In this document: positions 40,784 to 51,080 of the stretch, piece by piece
Layout of the letters: every line of letters begins with the position of its first letter
Position numbering within the stretch: the stretch's first letter is position 1
Origin: Hydractinia symbiolongicarpus
Taxonomy: Eukaryota > Cnidaria > Hydrozoa > Anthoathecata > Hydractiniidae
Direction of reading: 5' to 3'
DNA length: 64,000 bases
Assembly (NCBI RefSeq): GCF_029227915.1
Contig: NC_079879.1
Coordinates: forward strand, 29,146,501 to 29,210,500
The notes under the pieces: model-generated
Told to the model about the DNA's origin: nothing
Databases searched by the model: none
Seen by the model: only the letters and a program-made list of their open reading frames with translations
Made by a program: the position numbers and the translations under genes

Positions 40784-41999
40784 GACTTCACGGCCGAGTC
40801 CAGGATTTACGGGAAATCGCAGGTTTTCGTTTGCCGGCAATTAAACTTCTTTTATTCAGCGTCTCATCAAAAATGAAAACATTTTTGAAAACTGCAAATC
40901 TCATGCGTTTTAGTGGTGAAAAAATAATTTAAAAAATCGTTCGGGAAATGAGTTTACTCCCTGGGTACTTTCTTTGTATACTTTTGACTATGCGGGCCGA
41001 GTCCGGGATTTACGGGGAATTGCGGGTTTTCGTTTGCCGGCGATTAAACCACTTTCATTAAGCGTCTCATCAAAAATGAAAACATTTCTGAAAACTACAA
41101 GTCTCATGCGTTTTAGTGGTGAAAAAATAATTTAAAAATTCGTTCGGCAAATGAGTTTACTCACTGGGTACTTTCCTTGTATACTTTTAACTATACGGGC
41201 CGAGTCCGGGATTTCCGGGAAATCGCTGGTTTTCGTTTGCCGGCGATTAAACTTCTTTTATTCAGCGTCTCATCAAAAATGAAAACATTTTTAAAAACTA
41301 CAAGTCTCATGGGCTTTAGTGGTGAAATAATAATTTAAAAAATCGTTCGGGAAATGAGTTTACTCCCTGGGTAATTTCTTTGTATACTTTTGACTTCACG
41401 GCCGAGTCCAGGATTTACGGGAAATCGCAGGTTTTCGTTTGCCGGCAATTAAACTTCTTTTATTCAGCGTCTCATCAAAAATGAAAACATTTTTGAAAAC
41501 TGCAAATCTCATGCGTTTTAGTGGTGAAAAAATAATTTAAAAAATCGTTCGGGAAATGAGTTTACTCCCTGGGTACTTTCTTTGTATACTTTTGACTATG
41601 CGGGCCGAGTCCGGGATTTACGGGGAATTGCGGGTTTTCGTTTGCCGGCGATTAAACCACTTTCATTAAGCGTCTCATCAAAAATGAAAACATTTCTGAA
41701 AACTACAAGTCTCATGCGTTTTAGTGGTGAAAAAATAATTTAAAAATTCGTTCGGCAAATGAGTTTACTCACTGGGTACTTTCCTTGTATACTTTTAACT
41801 ATACGGGCCGAGTCCGGGATTTACGGGAAATCGCAGGTTTTCGTTTGCCGGCGATTAAACTTCTTTTATTCAGCGTCTCATCAAAAATGAAAACATTTTT
41901 AAAAACTACAAGTCTCATGGGCTTTAGTGGTGAAATAATAATTTAAAAAATCGTTTGGGAAATGAGTTTACTCCCTGGGTACTTTCTTTGTATACTTTT
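40784..41999 (+). repeat. Trimer P-E-C duplication (608 bp)
   Basis: Units 40784-41391 and 41392-41999 each open with GACTTCACGGCCGAGTCC, where one G is missing from the usual CGGGCC, and each is preceded by GGGTAATTTC. The order is P, E, C. Confidence 0.85.
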
Positions 42000-44900
42000 G
42001 ACTATACGGGCCGAGTCCGGGATTTACGGGAAATCGCAGGTTTTCGTTTGCCGGCGATTAAACTTCTTTTATTCAGCGTCTCATCAAAAATGAAAACATT
42101 TTTGAAAACTACAAGTCTCATGCGTTTTAATGGTGAAAAAATAATTTAAAAAATCGTTCGGGAAATGAGTTTACTCACTGGGTACTTTCCTTGTATACTT
42201 TTGACTATACGGGCCGAGTCCGGGATTTACGGGAAATCGCGGGTTTTCGTTTGCCGGCGATTAAACATCTTTTATTCAGCGTCTCATCCAAAATGAAAAC
42301 ATTTTTAAAAACTACAAGTCTCATGGGCTTTAGTGGTGAAATAATAATTTAAAAAATCGTTCGGGAAATGAGTTTACTCCCTGGGTACTTTCTTTGTATA
42401 CTTTTGACTATACGGGCCGAGTCCAGGATTTACGGGAAATCGCAGGTTTTCGTTTGCCGGCAATTAAACTTCTTTTATTCAGCGTCTCATCAAAAATGAA
42501 AACATTTTTGAAAACTACAATTCTCATGCGTTTTAGTTGTGAAAAAATAATTTAAAAAATCGTTCGGGAAATGAGTTTACTCCCTGGGTACTTTCTTTGT
42601 ATACTTTTGACTATGCGGGCCGAGTCCGGGATTTACGGGAAATCGCGGGTTTTCGTTTGCCGGCGATTAAACCACTTTCATTAAGCGTCTCATCAAAAAT
42701 AAAAACATTTCTGAAAACTACAAGTCTTATGCGTTTTAGTGGTGAAAAAATATTTTAAAAATTCGTTCGGGAAATGAGTTTACTCAATGGGTACTTTCCT
42801 TGTATACTTTTAACTATACGGGCCGAGTCCGGGATTTACGGGAAATCGCAGGTTTTCGTGTGCCGGCGATTAAACTTCTTTTATTCAGCGTCTCATCAAA
42901 AATGAAAACATTTTTAAAAACTACAAGTCTCATGGGCTTTAGTGGTGAAATATTAATTTAAAAAATCGTTTGGGAAATGAGTTTACTCCCTGGGTACTTT
43001 CTTTGTATACTTTTGACTATACGGGCCGAGTCCGGGATTTACGGGAAATCGCAGGTTTTCGTTTGCCGGCGATTAAACTTCTTTTATTCAGCGTCTCATC
43101 AAAAATGAAAACATTTTTGAAAACTACAAGTCTCATGCGTTTTAGTGGTGAAAAAATAATTTAAAAAATCGTTCGGGAAATGAGTTTACACCCTGGGTAC
43201 TTTCTTTGTATACTTTTGACTATAAGGGCCGAGTCCGGGATTTACGGGAAATCGCAGGTTTTCGTTTGCCGGCAATTAAACTTCTTTCATTCAGCGTCTC
43301 ATCAAAAATGAAAACACTTTTAAAAACTACAAGTCTCATGCGTTTTAGTGGTGAAAAAATAATTTAAAAATTCGTTCGGGAAATAAGTTTACTCACTGGG
43401 TACTTTCCTTGTATACTTTTGACTATACGGGCCGAGTCCGGGATTTACGGGAAGTCGCAGGTTTTCTTTTGCCGGCGATTAAACTTCTTATATTCAGCGT
43501 CTTATCAAAAATGAAAACATTTTTGAAAACTACAAGTCTCATGCGTTTTAGTGGTGAAAAAATAATTTAAAAAATCGTTCGGGAAATGAGTTTACTCCCT
43601 GGGTACTTTCTTTGTATACTTTTGACTATACGGGCCAAGCCCGGGATTTACGGGAAATCGCGGGTTTTCGTTTGCCGGCGATTAAACATCTTTTATTCAG
43701 CGTCTCATCAAAAATGAAAACATTTTTGAAAACTACAAGTCTCATGCGTTTTAGTGGTGAAAAAATAATTTAAAAAATCGTTCGGGAAATGAGTTTACTC
43801 CCTGGGTACTTTCTTTGTATACTTTTGACTATACAGGCCGAGTCCAGGATTTACGGGAAATCGCAGGTTTTCGTTTGCCGGCAATTAAACTTCTTTTATT
43901 CAGCGTCTCATCAAAAATGAAAACATTTTTGAAAACTACAATTCTCATGCGTTTTAGTTGTGAAAAAATAATTTAAAAAATCGTTCGGGAAATGAGTTTA
44001 CTCCCTGGGTACTTTCTTTGTATACTTTTGACTATGCGGGCCGAGTCCGGGATTTACGGGAAATCGCGGGTTTTCGTTTGCCGGCGATTAAACCACTTTC
44101 ATTAAGCGTCTCATCAAAAATAAAAACATTTCTGAAAACTACAAGTCTTATGCGTTTTAGTGGTGAAAAAATATTTTAAAAATTCGTTCGGGAAATGAGT
44201 TTACTCACTGGGTACTTTCCTTGTATACTTTTAACTATACGGGCCGAGTCCGGGATTTACGGGAAATCGCAGGTTTTCGTTTGCCGGCGATTAAACTTCT
44301 TTTATTCAGCGTCTCATCAAAAATGAAAACATTTTTAAAAACTACAAGTCTCATGGGCTTTAGTGGTGAAATATTAATTTAAAAAATCGTTTGGGAAATG
44401 AGTTTACTCCCTGGGTACTTTCTTTGTATACTTTTGACTATACGGGCCGAGTCCGGGATTTACGGGAAATCGCAGGTTTTCGTTTGCCGGCGATTAAACT
44501 TCTTTTATTCAGCGTCTCATCAAAAATGAAAACATTTTTGAAAACTACAAGTCTCATGCGTTTTAGTGGTGAAAAAATAATTTAAAAAATCGTTCGGGAA
44601 ATGAGTTTACACCCTGGGTACTTTCTTTGTATACTTTTGACTATAAGGGCCGAGTCCGGGATTTACGGGAAATCGCAGGTTTTCGTTTGCCGGCAATTAA
44701 ACTTCTTTCATTCAGCGTCTCATCAAAAATGAAAACACTTTTAAAAACTACAAGTCTCATGCGTTTTAGTGGTGAAAAAATAATTTAAAAATTCGTTCGG
44801 GAAATAAGTTTACTCACTGGGTACTTTCCTTGTATACTTTTGACTATACGGGCCGAGTCCGGGATTTACGGGAAGTCGCAGGTTTTCTTTTGCCGGCGAT

Positions 44901-45888
44901 TAAACTTCTTATACTCAGCGTCTTATCAAAAATGAAAACATTTTTGAAAACTACAAGTCTCATGCGTTTTAGTGGTGAAAAAATAATTTAAAAAATCGTT
45001 CGGGAAATGAGTTTACTCCCTGGGTACTTTCTTTGTATACTTTTGACTATACGGGCCAAGCCCGGGATTTACGGGAAATCGCGGGTTTTCGTTTGCCGGC
45101 GATTAAACATCTTTTATTCAGCGTCTCATCCAAAATGAAAACATTTTTAAAAACTACAAGTCTCATGGGCTTTAGTGGTGAAATAATAATTTAAAAAATC
45201 GTTCGGGAAATGAGTTTACTCCCTGGGTACTTTCTTTGTATACTTTTGACTATACAGGCCGAGTCCAGGATTTACGGGAAATCGCAGGTTTTCGTTTGCC
45301 GGCAATTAAACTTCTTTTATTCAGCGTCTCATCAAAAATGAAAACATTTTTGAAAACTACAATTCTCATGCGTTTTAGTTGTGAAAAAATAATTTAAAAA
45401 ATCGTTCGGGAAATGAGTTTACTCCCTGGGTACTTTCTTTGTATACTTTTGACTATGCGGGCCGAGTCCGGGATTTACGGGAAATCGCGGGTTTTCGTTT
45501 GCCGGCGATTAAACCACTTTCATTAAGCGTCTCATCAAAAATAAAAACATTTCTGAAAACTACAAGTCTTATGCGTTTTAGTGGTGAAAAAATATTTTAA
45601 AAATTCGTTCGGGAAATGAGTTTACTCACTGGGTACTTTCCTTGTATACTTTTAACTATACGGGCCGAGTCCGGGATTTACGGGAAATCGCAGGTTTTCG
45701 TTTGCCGGCGATTAAACTTCTTTTATTCAGCGTCTCATCAAAAATGAAAACATTTTTAAAAACTACAAGTCTCATGGGCTTTAGTGGTGAAATATTAATT
45801 TAAAAAATCGTTTGGGAAATGAGTTTACTCCCTGGGTACTTTCTTTGTATACTTTTGACTATACGGGCCGAGTCCGGGATTTACGGGA

Positions 45889-45916
45889 AATCGCAGGTTT
45901 TCGTTTGCCGGCGATT
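45889..45916. other. AATCGC / GCGATT inverted repeat around GCCGGC
   Basis: AATCGC (45889-45894) and GCGATT (45911-45916) are reverse complements, separated by 16 bases that end within the GCCGGC palindrome. The right arm is lost in subtypes with GCCGGCAATT. The A-to-G change AATCGCAGG to AATCGCGGG does not affect it. It recurs in most monomers. Confidence 0.6.
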
Positions 45917-45942
45917 AAACTTCTTTTATTCAGCGTCTCATC

Positions 45943-45960
45943 AAAAATGAAAACATTTTT
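45943..45960. other. AT-rich dyad (inverted repeat) in the monomer
   Basis: AAAAATG and CATTTTT form a perfect 7-bp inverted repeat around an AAAA spacer. The element recurs once per monomer in subtypes A, C, C', D and P. It is reduced to 6-bp arms in G and disrupted in B (CATATCT) and E (CATTTCT). It could extrude as a small hairpin or be a symmetric protein site. Function is not shown by the sequence. Confidence 0.8.
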
Positions 45961-46668
45961 GAAAACTACAAGTCTCATGCGTTTTAGTGGTGAAAAAATA
46001 ATTTAAAAAATCGTTCGGGAAATGAGTTTACACCCTGGGTACTTTCTTTGTATACTTTTGACTATAAGGGCCGAGTCCGGGATTTACGGGAAATCGCAGG
46101 TTTTCGTTTGCCGGCAATTAAACTTCTTTCATTCAGCGTCTCATCAAAAATGAAAACACTTTTAAAAACTACAAGTCTCATGCGTTTTAGTGGTGAAAAA
46201 ATAATTTAAAAATTCGTTCGGGAAATAAGTTTACTCACTGGGTACTTTCCTTGTATACTTTTGACTATACGGGCCGAGTCCGGGATTTACGGGAAGTCGC
46301 AGGTTTTCTTTTGCCGGCGATTAAACTTCTTATATTCAGCGTCTTATCAAAAATGAAAACATTTTTGAAAACTACAAGTCTCATGCGTTTTAGTGGTGAA
46401 AAAATAATTTAAAAAATCGTTCGGGAAATGAGTTTACTCCCTGGGTACTTTCTTTGTATACTTTTGACTATACGGGCCAAGCCCGGGATTTACGGGAAAT
46501 CGCGGGTTTTCGTTTGCCGGCGATTAAACATCTTTTATTCAGCGTCTCATCCAAAATGAAAACATTTTTAAAAACTACAAGTCTCATGGGCTTTAGTGGT
46601 GAAATAATAATTTAAAAAATCGTTCGGGAAATGAGTTTACTCCCTGGGTACTTTCTTTGTATACTTTT

Positions 46669-46871
46669 GACTATACGGGCCGAGTCCAGGATTTACGGGA
46701 AATCGCAGGTTTTCGTTTGCCGGCAATTAAACTTCTTTTATTCAGCGTCTCATCAAAAATGAAAACATTTTTGAAAACTGCAAATCTCATGCGTTTTAGT
46801 GGTGAAAAAATAATTTAAAAAATCGTTCGGGAAATGAGTTTACTCCCTGGGTACTTTCTTTGTATACTTTT
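46669..46871 (+). repeat. Monomer subtype P (example)
   Basis: Diagnostic bases are GAGTCCAGGATTTACGGG, GCCGGCAATTAAAC and GAAAACTGCAAATCTCATGCG. Many copies also start GACTTCACGGG instead of GACTATACGGG. The GCAAATC marker is seen near 32166, 34602, 36022, 39063, 40079, 40890, 41498, 46777, 51446, 60165 and 62396. All but the copy at 34602 are followed directly by an E monomer. Confidence 0.85.
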
Positions 46872-48089
46872 GACTATGCGGGCCGAGTCCGGGATTTACG
46901 GGAAATCGCGGGTTTTCGTTTGCCGGCGATTAAACCACTTTCATTAAGCGTCTCATCAAAAATAAAAACATTTCTGAAAACTACAAGTCTCATGCGTTTT
47001 AGTGGTGAAAAAATATTTTAAAAATTCGTTCGGGAAATGAGTTTACTTACTGGGTACTTTCCTTGTATACTTTTAATTATACGGGCCGAGTCCGGGATTT
47101 ACGGGAAATCGCAGGTTTTCGTTTGCCGGCGATTAAACTTCTTTTATTCAGCGTCTCATCAAAAATGAAAACATTTTTAAAAACTACAAGTCTCATGGGC
47201 TTTAGTGGTGAAATATTAATTTTAAAAATCGTTTGGGAAATGAGTTTACTCCCTGGGTACTTTCTTTGTATACTTTTGACTATACGGGCCGAGTCCGGGA
47301 TTTACGGGAAATCGCAGGTTTTCGTTTGCCGGCGATTAAACTTCTTTTATTCAGCGTGTCATCAAAAATGAAAACATTTTTGAAAACTACAAGTCTCATG
47401 CGCTTTAGTGGTGAAAAAATAATTTAAAAAATCGTTCGGGAAATGAGTTTACACCCTGGGTACTTTCTTTGTATACTTTTGACTATAAGGGCCGAGTCCG
47501 GGATTTACGGGAAATCGCAGGTTTTCGTTTGCCGGCAATTAAACTTCTTTCATTCAGCGTCTCATCAAAAATGAAAACACTTTTAAAAACTACAAGTCTC
47601 ATGCGTTTTAGTGGTGAAAAAATAATTTAAAAATTCGTTCGGGAAATAAGTTTACTCACTGGGTACTTTCCTTGTATACTTTTGACTATACGGGCCGAGT
47701 CCGGGATTTACGGGAAGTCGCAGGTTTTCTTTTGCCGGCGATTAAACTTCTTATATTCAGCGTCTTATCAAAAATGAAAACATTTTTAAAAACTACAAGT
47801 CTCATGCGTTTTAGTGGTGAAAAAATAATTTAAAAAATCGTTCGGGAAATGAGTTTACTCCCTGGGTACTTTCTTTGTATACTTTTGACTATACGGGCCA
47901 AGCCCGGGATTTACGGGAAATCGCGGGTTTTCGTTTGCCGGCGATTAAACTTCTTTTATTCAGTGTCTCATCAAAAATGAAAACATTTTTAAAAACTACA
48001 AGTCTTATGCGTTTTAGTGGTGAAAAAATAATTTAAAATATCTTTCTGGAATTGAGTTTACTCACAGGGTACTTTCTTTGTATACATTC

Positions 48090-48292
48090 GACTATACGGG
48101 CCAAGCCCGGGATTTACGGGAAATCGCGGGTTTTCGTTTGCCGGCGATTAAACCTCTTTCATTAAGCGTCTCATCAAAAATGAAAACATTTTTGAAAACT
48201 ACAAGTCTCATGCGTTTTAGTGGTGAAAAAAAAATTTAAAAGATCGTTCGGGAAATGAGTTTACTCCCTGGGTACTTTCTTTGTATACATTC
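48090..48292 (+). repeat. Monomer subtype F, divergent (example)
   Basis: Diagnostic bases are GTATACATTCGACTATAC at the junction with the preceding copy, GGGCCAAGCCCGGG, GCGGGTTTTCG and AAACCTCTTTCATTAAGCG or AAACCACTTTCATTAAGCG. F-like copies cluster at 48.0-49.5 and 52.7-54.1 kb, with isolated ones at about 1.42, 9.13 and 15.02 kb. The cluster also holds further oddities such as AAAAAGGAAAAC in place of AAAAATGAAAAC and CCCCGG. Confidence 0.8.
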
Positions 48293-50630
48293 GACTATAC
48301 GGGCCAAGCCCCGGATTTACGGGAAAACGCGGGATTTCGTTTGCCGGCGATTAAACCTCTTTCATTAAGCGTCTCATCAAAAAGGAAAACATTTTTGAAA
48401 ACTACAAGTCTCATGCGTTTTAGTGGTGAAAAAATATTTTAAAAAATCGTTCGGGAAATGAGTTTACTCCCTGGGTACTTTCTTTGTAAATTTTTGACTA
48501 TACGGGCCGAGTCCGGGATTTACGCGAAATCGCGGATTTTTGTTTGCCGGCGATTAAACTTCTTTTATTCAGTGTCTCATCAAAAATGAATACATTTTTG
48601 AAAACTACAAGTCTCATGCGTTTTAGTGGTGAAAAGATAATTTAAAAAATCGTTTTGGAAATGGGTTTACTCACAGGGTACTTTCTTTGTATACATTCGA
48701 CTATACGGGCCAAGCCCGGGATTTACGGGAAATCGCAGGTTTTTGTTTGCCGGCAATTAAACCACTTTTATTAAGCCTCTCCTCAAAAATGAAAACATTT
48801 CTGAAAACTACAAGTCTCATGCGTTTTAGTGGTGAAAAAATATTTTAAAAAATCGTTCGGGAAATGAGTTTACTCCCTGGGTACTTTCTTTGTATATTTT
48901 TGACTATACGGGCCGAGTCCGGGATTTACGCGAAATCGCGGATTTTTGTTTGCCGGCGATTAAACTTCTTTTATTCAGCGTCTCATCAAAAATGAAAACA
49001 TTTTTGAAAACTACAAGTCTCATGCGTTTTAGTGGTGAAAAGATAATTTAAAAAATCGTTTTGAAAATGGGTTTACTCACAGGGTACTTTCTTTGTATAC
49101 ATTCGACTATACGGGCCAAGCCCGGGATTTACGGGAAATCGCGGGTTTTCGTTTGCCGGCGATTAAACTTATTTTATTCAGCGTCTCATCAAAAAGGAAA
49201 ACATTTTTGAAAACTACAAGTCTCATGCGTGTTAGTGGTGAAAAAATAATTTAAAAAATCTTTCGGGAAATGAGTTTACTCCCTAGGTACTTTCTTTGTA
49301 TACATTCGACTATACGGGCCGAGCCCGGGATTTACGGGAAATCGCGGGTTTTCGTTTGCCGGCGATTAAACCACTTTCATTAAGCGTCTCATCAAAAATG
49401 AAAACATTTCTGAAAACTACAAGTCTCATGCGTTTTAGTGGTGAAAAAATAATTTAAAAAATCGTTCGGGAAATGAGTTTACACCCCGGGTACTTTCTTT
49501 GTATACTTTTGACTATACGGGCCGAGTCCGGGATTTACGGGAAATCGCAGGTTTTCGTTTGCCGGCGATTAAACTTCTTTTATTCAGCGTCTCATCAAAA
49601 ATGAAAACATTTTTGAAAACTACAATTCTCATGCGTTTTAGTGGTGAAAAAATAATTTAAAAAATCGTTCGGGAAATGAGTTTACTCCCTGGGTACTTTC
49701 TTTGTATACTTTTGACTATACGGGCCGAGTCCGGGATTTACGGGAAGTCGCGGGTTTTCGTTTGCCTGCGATTAAACTTCTTTTATTCAGCGTCTCATCA
49801 AAAATGAAAACATTTTTAAAAACTACAAGTCTCATGGGCTTTAGTGGTGAAATAATAATTTGAAAAATCGTTCGGGAAATGAGTTTACACCCCGGGTACT
49901 TTCTTTCTATACTTTTGACTATACGGGCCGAGTCCAGGATTTACGGGAAATCGCAGGTTTTCGTTTGCCGGCGATTAAACTTCTTTTATTCAGCGTCTCA
50001 TCAAAAATGAAAACATTTTTGAAAACTACAAGTCTCATGCGTTTTAGTGGTGAAAAAATAATTTAAAAAATCGTTCGGGAAATGAGTTTACTCCCTGGGT
50101 ACTTTCTTTGTATACTTTTTACTATACGGGCCGAGTCCGGGATTTACGGGAAATCGCGGATTTTTGTTTGCCGGCGATTAAACTTCTTTTATTCAGCGTC
50201 TCATCAAAAATGAAAACATTTTTGAAAACTACAAGTATCATGCGTTTTAGTGGTGAAAAGATAATTTAAAAAATCTTTTTGGAAATGGGTTTACTCACAG
50301 GGTACTTTCTTTGTATAAATTCGACTATATGGGCCAAGCTGGGATTTACGGGAAATTGCGGGTTTTCGTTTGCCGGCGGTTAAACCACTTTCATTAAGCG
50401 TCTCATCAAAAATGAAAACATTTCTGAAAACTACAAGTTTCATGCGTTTTAGTGGTGAAAAAATAATTTAAAAAATCGCTCGGGAAATTAGTTTACACAC
50501 CGGGTACTTTCTTTGTATACTTTTGACTATACGGGCCGAGTCCGGGATTTACGGGAAATCGCAGGTTTTCGTTTGCCGGCGATTAAACTTCTTTTATTCA
50601 GCGTCTCATCAAAAATGAAAACATTTTTGA

Positions 50631-51039
50631 AAACTACAAGTCTCATGCGTTTTAGTGGTGAAAAAATAATTTAAAAATTCGTTCGGGAAATAAGTTTACT
50701 CACTGGGTACTTTCCTTGTATACTTTTGACTATACGGGCCGAGTCCAGGATTTACGGGAAATTGCAGGTTTTCGTTTGCCGGCGATTAAACTTCTTATAT
50801 TCAGCGTCTCATCAAAAATGAAAACATATCTGAAAACTATAAGTCTCATGCGTTTTAGTGGTGAAAAAGTAATATAAAAAATCGTTCGGGAAATGAGTTT
50901 ACTCACTGGGTACTTTCCTTGTATACTTTTAACTATACGGGCCGAGACCGGGATTTACGGGAAATCGCAGGTTTTCGTTTGCTGGCGATTAAACTTCTTT
51001 TATTCAGCGTCTCATCAAAAATGAAAACATTTTTAAAAA
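50631..51039 (+). repeat. A-B pair between the 4668-bp copies
   Basis: Between the two copies lie an A and a B monomer with ATAAGTCTC and the rare GGGCCGAGACCGGG near 50945. The same rare word recurs near 56420, so this pair is related to the block at 55.8-56.5 kb. Confidence 0.65.
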
Positions 51040-51080
51040 CTACAAGTCTCATGGGCTTTAGTGGTGAAAAAATAATTTAA
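51040..51080 (+). repeat. Hybrid C/A monomer at the duplication breakpoint
   Basis: CATGGGCTTTAGTGG (subtype C) is followed directly by GAAAAAATAATTT (subtype A or consensus), a pairing I did not see elsewhere. It lies where the 4668-bp copy 2 begins, so it marks the crossover point. Confidence 0.7.

Larger units (their letters stand above)
45884..46023 (+). repeat. Internal direct repeat CGGGAAAT
   Basis: CGGGAAAT occurs twice in the monomer, at 45884-45891 and 46016-46023, 132 bp apart. The first is itself preceded by the near copy CGGGATTTA. In C monomers the second copy is TGGGAAAT. This may be a remnant of how the monomer arose or simply two short similar words. Confidence 0.6.
45857..46059 (+). 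repeat. Reference satellite monomer
   Basis: This 203-bp copy is close to the consensus and is used to place internal motifs. In order it holds a G+C-rich first third with CGGGCCGAG and CGGGATTTACGGGAAAT, a GCCGGC palindrome (45907-45912), an AT-rich dyad (45943-45960), an A-rich block GAAAAAATAATTTAAAAAA, a second CGGGAAAT (46016-46023), and a pyrimidine-rich tail ending in GTATAC (46050-46055). Base count is about 75 G+C of 203. Base composition is uneven: the left third is near 45-50% G+C and the centre is strongly AT. No promoter, tRNA-like or coding structure is evident. Confidence 0.9.
42406..48089 (+). repeat. Four 7-monomer HOR units (1421 bp each)
   Basis: Units start at 42406, 43827, 45248 and 46669. 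ACTATAAGGGCC recurs with TATAAGGG at 43221, 44642, 46063 and 47484, exactly 1421 bp apart. GGGAAGTCGCAGG with TTTTCTTTTGCC recurs near 43451, 44872, 46293 and 47714. Each unit has a P or P-like monomer, E, C, a consensus monomer, a TATAAGGG monomer, a GGAAGTCGC monomer and a GCCAAGCCC monomer. The fourth unit diverges in its last monomer after about 47950. Confidence 0.92.
46403..50630 (+). repeat. 23-monomer duplication (4668 bp), copy 1
   Basis: This segment recurs at 51071-55298. It begins in the last part of the heptamer HOR and includes the divergent F cluster. Markers shared at 4668 bp are TATAAGGG (47484 and 52152), TTTCTGGAATTGAG (48043 and 52711) and GCCAAGCTGGG (50333 and 55001). 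Confidence 0.88.

Noticed and set aside
46011-46027. True CENP-B box
   Set aside because: The essential bases of NTTCGNNNNANNCGGGN are not met in any subtype I checked. It is kept only as a low-interest resemblance.
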